From positions 1-6,049 of the forward strand of contig CAKPJE010000065.1 in assembly GCA_934162555.1 (NCBI GenBank): a stretch of 6,049 bases of DNA. The letters are read 5' to 3'. Both the position numbers and the translations under genes were made by a program. This stretch comes from an uncultured Bacilli bacterium (lineage in GTDB: Bacteria; Bacillota_I; Bacilli_A; RF39; UBA660). The notes below the pieces were generated by a model, which was not told the origin of the DNA, did no database searches, and worked only from the letters and a program-made list of their open reading frames with translations. Positions 1 through 5,306 of this stretch are shown in pieces; the stretch's first letter is position 1, and each line of letters begins with the position of its first letter.

Positions 1-799
1 CATAAACCCAAGTTTTATCCAGATCAAATAATTCACTGGAGTATAATGAATATACTAGAACCATATTTCATGAAAGGGATGTACCATTATTCATGTGCAT
101 CAATAAAAGGAAGAGGAATATATTATGGATCAAAATATCTAAAAAAAATACTAAATATTGTTTGAAGTTAGATATAAAAAATATTATCCGAGTATTGATA
201 AAGAAATACTAAAAAGTAAATTTAAAATATATTTAAAGATAAAGAATTATTATGGCTATTAAATATAATAGTAGATTCTGAAGAAAACAAACCAATAGGA
301 TTTTATACATCACAATGGTTTGCCAATTTTTTCTTAACTGACTTAGATCATTATATAAAAGAGAAGTTAAAAATAAAGTATTATATTAGATATTTAGACG
401 GTATGATATTATTTAGAAATAATAAAAAAAAATTACATAGTGCAAGAATATTAATAGAAGAATATTTAAACAAAGAAAATTTAAAACTAAAAGAAAACTA
501 TAGTCTATTTAAAGTAGACAGTAGATGTATTGATTTTTTAGGATATAGATTCTATAGAGGATATATAACATTAAGAAGAGAAATCTTTTTAAAAATAAAA
601 AGAAAAGCCAAAAGAATATATAAAAAAGGTTTTACAGTATGATAAGCTATAACGGATGGATAATACACTCAAATTATTATAATTACTATAATAAAAATAT
701 AAAACCATATATTGATATAGAAAAATGTAAAAAATAATAAGCTTACATGACATAGAACAATCTAAAAAATTTAAACTATACAATTTCAAAAAAAAATGA
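1..799 (+). pseudogene. Decayed reverse transcriptase (RNA-directed DNA polymerase), 5' end outside window
   Basis: The remains encode an RT of the group that includes phage and diversity-generating-retroelement (DGR) enzymes. Conserved blocks appear in order: YPDQIIHW...EPYF...KGRG in frame 1 (1-150), KYCLKLDIK in frame 3 (153-179), KYYPSIDKEILK in frame 2 (about 180-237), then frame 1 again (238-642) with IGFYTSQ (295-315), YYIRYLDG (382-402), LKLKENY and GIDFLGYRF-like CIDFLGYRF. ISYNGWIIHSN follows in frame 3 (639-735) and a Lys-rich tail in frame 2 ending at TGA 797-799. That implies about five frame changes. The catalytic YxDD box reads YLDG (391-402), a loss of the second Asp explainable by one A-to-G change. 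IGxxxSQ is the form typical of DGR RTs, whereas group II intron and retron RTs usually have QGxxxSP. Most breaks fall in A-runs, so sequencing error could account for some, but the lost Asp and the intact long gene next door argue for real decay. Family identity is confident; the subclass is inferred. Confidence 0.85.
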
Positions 800-805
800 T
801 ATAAT
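777..805 (+). promoter_or_regulatory. Predicted sigma-A promoter of the glucosaminidase gene
   Basis: A perfect extended -10, TGATATAAT (797-805), lies 17 nt after a moderate -35, TATACA (777-782, four of six matches to TTGACA). It overlaps the 3' end of the RT pseudogene. Transcription would begin near 812, leaving a leader of only about 12 nt that starts at the ribosome binding site. An alternative is that a longer transcript comes from upstream. Confidence 0.55.
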
Positions 806-810
806 TTTAT

Positions 811-815
811 AGAGG
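811..815 (+). promoter_or_regulatory. Ribosome binding site of the glucosaminidase gene
   Basis: AGAGG, complementary to the 16S rRNA 3' end, sits 8 nt before the ATG at 824. It supports that start, and the encoded N-terminus is a textbook signal peptide. Confidence 0.7.
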
Positions 816-823
816 TTAGAAGT

Positions 824-3800
824 ATGAAAAAGATAGTTGGCTACATATTAATATTGTTATCATTAACTTCCTTATATGTAAAAGCAGAAACATGTGAAGG
901 CTATGAATTAAGAGTAAGAGATAATCTCCAAAAAGAAGAAGTCTTAAAATGTTACACAGACTATAAAGAAGCAAAAGAAGCAATGAACGCTTATAAAAAT
1001 GATGACAAACACATAAGTGTATTATACAAAAATAACAATTTAATAAACGCAAAATATGCATTTGTAAAATTAGACGGTTTTTCAAGCATTTTAAACAAAG
1101 ACGGCTACGGTGGATTAACATACATATATGAAAATGCAAGTGATTACAAAAACGGTAAATACCGCTACACATATCTATCAGGCGACTGGGGTGGTGATGG
1201 TGCCTTCATTGACTATGACGAAACATATGACATGATAAAACTAAAAATAAGCGGTATGGTAGGATATGTAAGAAGCAAATATGCAACCATCATTCCCATA
1301 GTTGATCTATATGAAAATACCGTTTCCCCAAAAATTGATATCCTATCACTAAGAGGAGGACCAAGCAGTTCATCCCAAGCATACGGTAATATTCCCAGAG
1401 GAACATATAAATACTTAGATGTAATAGATGACGGAACCTATAAATGGTATAAAATAGATTATAACGGAAATGAAAGATATGTTGCTCAAAATAAAGAAGA
1501 AACATATTTAAGCGTTAATAGCGGTATAAACATAAGAACATATTATAAAACCGATAACAAATATTTTTACCATGTCTATAGAACATATAACACTAAAACC
1601 GCAACCCTTAATCTATCATATTACACCTCTGTAAAAGACATCTTAGAAAAAAATACCAAATACTATAGTTTTGATGGCAATTATTTCTATAAAACCATCT
1701 ATGATATGTTAGATGATTATAAAAGCGGAAGTTATACAAAAGCAGTAAATAAAGATAAACCATATTTTTCCTATTATCAATATCTACCATTACATTCAAT
1801 AACAGGCTATACAGCCGAAGATTTTAATAGGATAATATCAGAAAACGGTTATACAAAATTACCCGATCCCAATATAAAATATGTTGATGATAACGGTAAC
1901 TTTATATCAGGAATAGACAGAAAAGGCATATCAACCCTATATGGTAAAGGTGACAGTTTTATAAATGTATCTAAAACTTATGGCGTTAATGCATTCAGTA
2001 TATTCGTAACAGCAGTCTTAGAAGGTGGAATGGGAACAAGTGAACTAGCAATTGCTAAAAATAACCCATTTGGTCATAATGCCTATGATAGTTGTGTATT
2101 TACCTGTGCAACAACCTATAAAGATTTAGAAGAAGCAATCGCAAACCATGCTAAAAATTATGTTGGTGCATATGGAATACCAACCTATGCCTTCTATATG
2201 GGAGCATTCCTTGGAAACAAAGGAAGTGGTATGAATGTTAATTACGCTTCCGATCCATATTGGGGTGAAAAACAAGCAAGAATAGCATATTATAACGATG
2301 ATAATTACGGTGGACTTGATTATAATAAAAATACAATCGGTGTAAAATTAACAAATGAAGCCTTACCAGTTTATAAAGAACCTGATTCTAACAGTACCAT
2401 CATCTATAAACTTCAAAACGAAAGATACAAATATAAAACATCTAATATGAGTTTAATTGTAACCGAAGTAAAAGAAGATGATAGTGGTAAACTATGGTAT
2501 AAAGTTTATACCGAAGTCGCACTAACAGAAGATAGGAAAATTTCTTCAAACAAAAATGAATACTTATTTGAAAACAGCTATGGATATGTAGAAGCAAGTA
2601 AACTTTATGTAAAAAATAACAGACCAACAATTGAAGGAATAGAAAATAAAACAATCTATTTAGGAGATTCATTTGATATTTTAAAAGGTGTAAAAGCATA
2701 TGATAAAGAAGATGGTGATTTAACAGAACAAATTGTAATCGATGGAAATGTTGATACATCAAAACCAGGAGAATATGTTTTAGTATATTCTGTTACTGAT
2801 AATAGTAGATTTAGTTATTCAAAAAAAATAACCATAAAAGTAATTGGCGATAGTATACCAGTTATAAATGCAAGTACAATTACTATATCAGAAGGAAAAG
2901 AATTTAAACCACTTGAATATGTAACAGCTTATGATAGTGTTGATGGCGATATAAGCTCAAATATTGAAGTTGTACTTAATGAAGTTAATACTAAAGTGGT
3001 TGGTACGTATAAAGTTATTTACAGAGTCATGAATAGTAAAGGTATTGAAACAAAAAAAGAAATTACCGTAAATGTAGTAAGTGATTTAATCCCAAGTTTA
3101 TATGTTGCAAGTATGGAAACAGAAGTCAATAAAACTATAAATTTAAAAGATTATATAACAGCTTATGATAATGAAGATGGCAATTTAATTGATCGAGTTA
3201 GTATAGATGGCGATATTGATTTTAAAAAAGAAGGTATTTATAAAATTAGTATTTCTGTCAGTGATTCATTTGGTCATATGGTAAGTAAAGATGCTAAAGT
3301 ATATGTTAAAAAATATACCCAAAAAAATGGTGCATTTTATTTGGACAAAATGAATTATAATGGTAAAACATTAGATGTAAGTGGCTATTTGGCAATAATT
3401 GGTATTGATAATACTGGTGATACTACGTATGATTTAGTATTTATGGACAAGAATAGTAGTAATAAGTATGTATTTGAATTAAAACCATATATAAGTGATA
3501 ACTATTCAAGAAGTTATAGTGATGAAAAAAATAAATATACTAATATATGGTTTAAAGATAGCATTGATTTAAAAGATGTTCCTAAAGGAGAATATATACT
3601 TTATATAAGAGCTAGAAAAGATAATTATGAGGCCTTAAATTTATTTAGAAATATGTTTTTATTAGATGTTACTAAAAAGATATCAGATGAAGATGGTAGG
3701 GGCTATTATTTTAGGAATAATAATTATGAAAGAGAATTCCCGATGGAAGTAATTGTTAATGATAATGGTTTAATTTCAAGTGGTTCAACAAAACATTCAT

Positions 3801-4231
3801 CTAATATGTATAATAGTATTAGCTCAATTAATTTTAATAAGAATTTAAATATAACAGGTTATTCTTTCAATATTAATGGAGATTATAAAGATACGGTAAA
3901 ACGTTATTTAGTAATTGAGAATACTGATACTGGAAATAGATATACATATGAGATAGGTAGTGTTAAAGGAAACCAAATAAATTTAAATGTTGATGATGGC
4001 TTTTCAAGAATACATGCTTGGTTTAGTGCTAGTATTGATATAAAGGATCTAGAAAAAGGCAAATATGTATTTTATGTAAGAACAATTAGTTTAAATGGTA
4101 TAGATGATTATGGTGAATTAAAGGATGTTTTCTTAAAAGATTTACCAAATAAATTTAAGTTAAATAATAAGGAATATACTTTATCATATAATAAGAATTC
4201 TTGGTTCCGTTTAGAACTAGTTGTCTCTTGA
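824..4231 (+). CDS. Secreted multidomain N-acetylglucosaminidase (GH73-type peptidoglycan hydrolase)
   Basis: This 1135-residue exported enzyme is predicted to cut the N-acetylglucosaminyl bond in cell-wall glycan. Residues 1-21 are a signal peptide (KK, then a Leu/Ile core, cleavage near VKA|E). Residues 22-165 are unrecognised. Residues about 170-225 form a bacterial SH3-like domain (SLRGGPSSSS...WYKIDYNG...YVAQ). Residues about 376-497 are the glucosaminidase domain, with VLEGGMGTSELA placing the likely catalytic Glu at E400, followed by NPFGHNAYDS and a Cys pair, C424/C428. Residues about 500-597 resemble a second SH3-like module. Three Ig-like domains of the DUF5011/HYR kind follow (about 600-674, 677-752, 755-830), each with an A-Y-D-x-x-D-G-(D/N) motif. 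Two copies of an unrecognised module end the protein (836-980 and 998-1135). No sortase motif or C-terminal membrane segment is seen, so it is probably secreted and held by wall-binding modules. There is no clear terminator after it. Tyr codon choice shifts strongly along the gene. Family is confident; the precise bond and role (separation, remodelling or attack on rivals) are inferred. Confidence 0.9.
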   Translation: MKKIVGYILILLSLTSLYVKAETCEGYELRVRDNLQKEEVLKCYTDYKEAKEAMNAYKNDDKHISVLYKNNNLINAKYAFVKLDGFSSILNKDGYGGLTYIYENASDYKNGKYRYTYLSGDWGGDGAFIDYDETYDMIKLKISGMVGYVRSKYATIIPIVDLYENTVSPKIDILSLRGGPSSSSQAYGNIPRGTYKYLDVIDDGTYKWYKIDYNGNERYVAQNKEETYLSVNSGINIRTYYKTDNKYFYHVYRTYNTKTATLNLSYYTSVKDILEKNTKYYSFDGNYFYKTIYDMLDDYKSGSYTKAVNKDKPYFSYYQYLPLHSITGYTAEDFNRIISENGYTKLPDPNIKYVDDNGNFISGIDRKGISTLYGKGDSFINVSKTYGVNAFSIFVTAVLEGGMGTSELAIAKNNPFGHNAYDSCVFTCATTYKDLEEAIANHAKNYVGAYGIPTYAFYMGAFLGNKGSGMNVNYASDPYWGEKQARIAYYNDDNYGGLDYNKNTIGVKLTNEALPVYKEPDSNSTIIYKLQNERYKYKTSNMSLIVTEVKEDDSGKLWYKVYTEVALTEDRKISSNKNEYLFENSYGYVEASKLYVKNNRPTIEGIENKTIYLGDSFDILKGVKAYDKEDGDLTEQIVIDGNVDTSKPGEYVLVYSVTDNSRFSYSKKITIKVIGDSIPVINASTITISEGKEFKPLEYVTAYDSVDGDISSNIEVVLNEVNTKVVGTYKVIYRVMNSKGIETKKEITVNVVSDLIPSLYVASMETEVNKTINLKDYITAYDNEDGNLIDRVSIDGDIDFKKEGIYKISISVSDSFGHMVSKDAKVYVKKYTQKNGAFYLDKMNYNGKTLDVSGYLAIIGIDNTGDTTYDLVFMDKNSSNKYVFELKPYISDNYSRSYSDEKNKYTNIWFKDSIDLKDVPKGEYILYIRARKDNYEALNLFRNMFLLDVTKKISDEDGRGYYFRNNNYEREFPMEVIVNDNGLISSGSTKHSSNMYNSISSINFNKNLNITGYSFNINGDYKDTVKRYLVIENTDTGNRYTYEIGSVKGNQINLNVDDGFSRIHAWFSASIDIKDLEKGKYVFYVRTISLNGIDDYGELKDVFLKDLPNKFKLNNKEYTLSYNKNSWFRLELVVS
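2621..3313 (+). repeat. Three tandem Ig-like domains in the glucosaminidase
   Basis: Residues 600-830 hold three diverged units of about 75-78 residues. Each has a proline near its start (RPTIEG, IPVINA, IPSLYV), a central AYDKEDGDL / AYDSVDGDI / AYDNEDGNL motif and a GEYVLVYSVTD / GTYKVIYRVMN / GIYKISISVSD strand. This is the DUF5011 or HYR-like Ig pattern common as spacers or binding modules on Gram-positive surface proteins. The repeats are visible in protein and too diverged in DNA to suggest recent expansion. Confidence 0.8.
3329..4228 (+). repeat. Duplicated ~140-residue C-terminal module of unknown function
   Basis: Residues 836-980 and 998-1135 align as two copies. Shared landmarks are LDVSGYL / LNITGYS, TTYDLVFMDKNSSNKYVFEL / KRYLVIENTDTGNRYTYEI, IWFKDSIDLKDVPKGEYILYIR / AWFSASIDIKDLEKGKYVFYVR, a following LFRNMFL / ELKDVFL, and a closing FRNNNYEREFPMEVIV / NKNSWFRLELVVS. 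The pattern looks like beta-sandwich modules placed for wall or glycan binding at the end of the hydrolase. I do not recognise a named family. Binding is inferred from position only. Confidence 0.7.
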
Positions 4232-4262
4232 TTTACAAATTGTGATAAAAATATATTTACAA
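4231..4262 (+). promoter_or_regulatory. Direct repeat ATTTACAA, 24-nt period, at promoter of cohesin-like gene 1
   Basis: ATTTACAA occurs at 4231-4238 and 4255-4262. The second copy contains the -35 hexamer. The same pair with the same 24-nt period is kept in the paralogue promoter (5229-5236, 5253-5260), while nearby bases differ. A regulator binding two sites on nearly one face of the helix is possible but unproven; common ancestry and AT-richness alone could also explain it. Confidence 0.35.
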
Positions 4263-4284
4263 GTATAAAAAATGTTGTTATACT
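4256..4284 (+). promoter_or_regulatory. Predicted sigma-A promoter of cohesin-like gene 1
   Basis: TTTACA (4256-4261, five of six to consensus), a 17-nt spacer and TATACT (4279-4284) with an extended TG motif (TGT, 4276-4278). It begins only 25 nt after the preceding stop codon. Transcription would start near 4291, giving a leader of about 18 nt. Every element is retained in the downstream paralogue. Confidence 0.75.
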
Positions 4285-4297
4285 AATAATAGAAAGT

Positions 4298-4302
4298 AGG
4301 AG
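4298..4302 (+). promoter_or_regulatory. Ribosome binding site that decides the start of cohesin-like gene 1
   Basis: AGGAG directly abuts an ATG at 4303 and lies 6 nt before an ATG at 4309. Zero spacing makes 4303 unlikely, so 4309 (protein MKIKKILL) is the preferred start. The same arrangement is conserved at 5296-5300. Confidence 0.75.
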
Positions 4303-4308
4303 ATGAGT

Positions 4309-5106
4309 ATGAAAATAAAGAAAATATTATTGTGTTTAATTTGCATGTTATTTATTGGTAGTGTTAGCGCTATTGATGATTGTCCAAATGATGGAAGAGT
4401 TTGCTTTCAATATCCAACTCAAGTAAAAGCTGGAGAAGAATTTGAAGTAACTATGATTATCAAAAATGCAAATGATTTAAAGTATGTGAAAGCAACTAAC
4501 TTTAGAGCAGATGGTGTTACAGATACTGATACAAGTGCTACTGCACTTTCAGGATTCGTAGGTACTGGTGCTAATAATAGTCCATTTAAAGCATTTAATT
4601 TGGTTACTGGTTTAGAGATAACAAATGCTACTGGAAAAGCTGGTAATACTATTCAAGTATTAAAGTTCAAATTTAAAGCTAAAAGTAATTTAACTAGTAA
4701 TGATCAAATCCACATTAGAATGGATGAAGTATTTATTGGTTCAAATGTTGATGGTACAAATACTGAAAATATTTCTAATAGTGATGGTTATTGTGTCACT
4801 ATTAGGGTTACTGGTGCTACAGCTACTCCAAAATGTGAATACAAAGATGGTAAATACTATGATAAGAATGGTAATATTGTTACAAAATCTGAGTATGAAG
4901 CTGATTGTAATACAACACCTAAATGTAAAATAGAAAATGGTAAATATTACGATAATAAGGGTAATGTTGTTACAAAAGAAGCTTATGAAGAAGCTTGTGG
5001 CAATCCAAATACAGGTATTAATACAACTTTAGTAGTTGTTGTTGCTGGAACTTTATTTGTAATTGGTTGTTATGCATTTTTCAAAAAAAGTAAAATGTAT
5101 TATTAA
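4309..5106 (+). CDS. Secreted cohesin-like surface protein with Cys-bracketed repeats and anchor-like tail
   Basis: The 265-residue product has a signal peptide (residues 1-21, cleavage near SVSA|ID). A cohesin-like beta-sandwich spans about 33-170, shown by FQYPTQVKAGEEFEVTMIIKNA, then alternating strands, then IQVLKFKFKAKSNL...IHIRMDEVFIGSNVDG. Two ~30-residue repeats follow (from P174 and P204), each PKCxxxxGKYYDxxGNxVTKxxYExxC, with Cys pairs C176/C200 and C206/C230. Then come NPNTG (232-236), a hydrophobic stretch (about 239-257) and a KKSKMYY tail. The tail fits either a non-canonical sortase signal or a single membrane anchor. No enzyme signature is present, so a structural or binding role at the cell surface is inferred. 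Cohesins in cellulosomes bind dockerins, but no dockerin is seen in this window, so the partner is unknown. It has its own promoter and terminator and is duplicated downstream. The ATG at 4303 would add two residues. Confidence 0.82.
   Translation: MKIKKILLCLICMLFIGSVSAIDDCPNDGRVCFQYPTQVKAGEEFEVTMIIKNANDLKYVKATNFRADGVTDTDTSATALSGFVGTGANNSPFKAFNLVTGLEITNATGKAGNTIQVLKFKFKAKSNLTSNDQIHIRMDEVFIGSNVDGTNTENISNSDGYCVTIRVTGATATPKCEYKDGKYYDKNGNIVTKSEYEADCNTTPKCKIENGKYYDNKGNVVTKEAYEEACGNPNTGINTTLVVVVAGTLFVIGCYAFFKKSKMYY
4828..5001 (+). repeat. Two Cys-bracketed repeats in cohesin-like protein 1
   Basis: Two units of about 30 codons encode PKCEYKDGKYYDKNGNIVTK-type sequence, each opening and closing with Cys 24 residues apart. 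They are more diverged from each other in DNA than the units of the downstream paralogue. A disulphide within each unit would make a stiff stalk between the sandwich domain and the anchor; this is inference. Confidence 0.8.
5002..5103 (+). other. NPNTG plus hydrophobic segment and basic tail: candidate cell-wall sorting or membrane anchor signal
   Basis: NPNTG (codons 5002-5016) is followed by about 20 hydrophobic residues and KKSK, which is the three-part layout of sortase substrates. It differs from LPXTG at the first residue and from the sortase B form NPQTN at the last. Without a sortase gene in view, a plain C-terminal membrane anchor remains possible. Confidence 0.55.
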
Positions 5107-5132
5107 GTAGAACTTAGGTTCTGCTTTTTTTT
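5105..5132 (+). terminator. Intrinsic terminator after cohesin-like gene 1
   Basis: An 8-bp stem, AGTAGAAC (5106-5113) with GTTCTGCT (5118-5125) and one G-T wobble, closes on the loop TTAG and runs into eight T residues (5125-5132). It overlaps the last base of the TAA stop and should separate this gene from its paralogue. Confidence 0.9.
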
Positions 5133-5218
5133 AATTTTAAATAAGAACTGCTGACATTTGTTACAAGTAGATGGTATTAATAAATTAATTTTTTGATCTT
5201 GACTCTATTTAAAATCGA
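5133..5218. other. Intergenic stretch between terminator and the duplicated promoter block
   Basis: This stretch of about 86 nt is AT-rich. It has no plausible ORF, RNA gene or strong hairpin that I can see, apart from a TTGACT at 5199-5204 without a convincing -10. It separates the terminator of the first copy from the point at 5219 where similarity to 4221 onward begins. Confidence 0.5.
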
Positions 5219-5228
5219 TTGTCTATTA

Positions 5229-5260
5229 ATTTACAAATTATGACAAAAATATATTTACAA
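5229..5260 (+). promoter_or_regulatory. Direct repeat ATTTACAA, 24-nt period, at promoter of cohesin-like gene 2
   Basis: ATTTACAA at 5229-5236 and 5253-5260 mirrors the pair upstream of the first gene copy. Both 8-mers are unchanged between copies, while the intervening bases carry two substitutions. This is a candidate operator pair only. Confidence 0.35.
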
Positions 5261-5282
5261 GTATAGAAAATGGTGTTATACT
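5254..5282 (+). promoter_or_regulatory. Predicted sigma-A promoter of cohesin-like gene 2
   Basis: TTTACA (5254-5259), 17-nt spacer, TATACT (5277-5282) and extended TGT (5274-5276). The core is identical to the promoter of the first copy, so similar expression is expected. The predicted start site near 5289 gives a leader of about 18 nt. Confidence 0.75.
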
Positions 5283-5295
5283 AATAGTGGAAAAT

Positions 5296-5300
5296 AGGAG
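5296..5300 (+). promoter_or_regulatory. Ribosome binding site of cohesin-like gene 2
   Basis: AGGAG abuts an ATG at 5301 and lies 6 nt before the ATG at 5307. As in the paralogue, the second ATG has normal spacing and is chosen. Confidence 0.75.
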
Positions 5301-5306
5301 ATGAGT

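Noticed and set aside
403..642. Stand-alone 79-residue ORF on the + strand
   Set aside because: It is the frame-1 fragment of the RT pseudogene. Its ATG lies just after the YLDG box, with RT sequence continuing upstream in the same frame and downstream in another.
1..799. Group II intron
   Set aside because: The RT has no maturase or HNH region in view, its motif is IGxxxSQ, and no domain V-like hairpin is seen downstream.
589..2762. Several reverse-strand ORFs of 63-118 codons (589-789, 816-1172, 1290-1505, 1608-1799, 2442-2762)
   Set aside because: They lie antisense to the RT remnant or the hydrolase, encode Leu/Tyr/His/Cys-rich low-complexity sequence, and have no convincing start sites or domains.
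1..4231. Complete DGR with template and variable repeats in the window
   Set aside because: No pair of segments with A-specific mismatches was found by eye. The hydrolase C-terminal copies are related only at protein level and lack the adenine pattern.
4229..4311. TGA read as Trp (Mollicute code), extending the hydrolase past 4231
   Set aside because: The extension would translate the conserved promoter block shared with 5219-5306. Trp is written TGG throughout, and the hydrolase frame ends at a natural module boundary.
5199..5229. Second promoter upstream of cohesin-like gene 2 (TTGACT at 5199)
   Set aside because: At 17-19 nt spacing the -10 candidates (TCTATT, TATTAA) are poor, and it is absent from the first copy.
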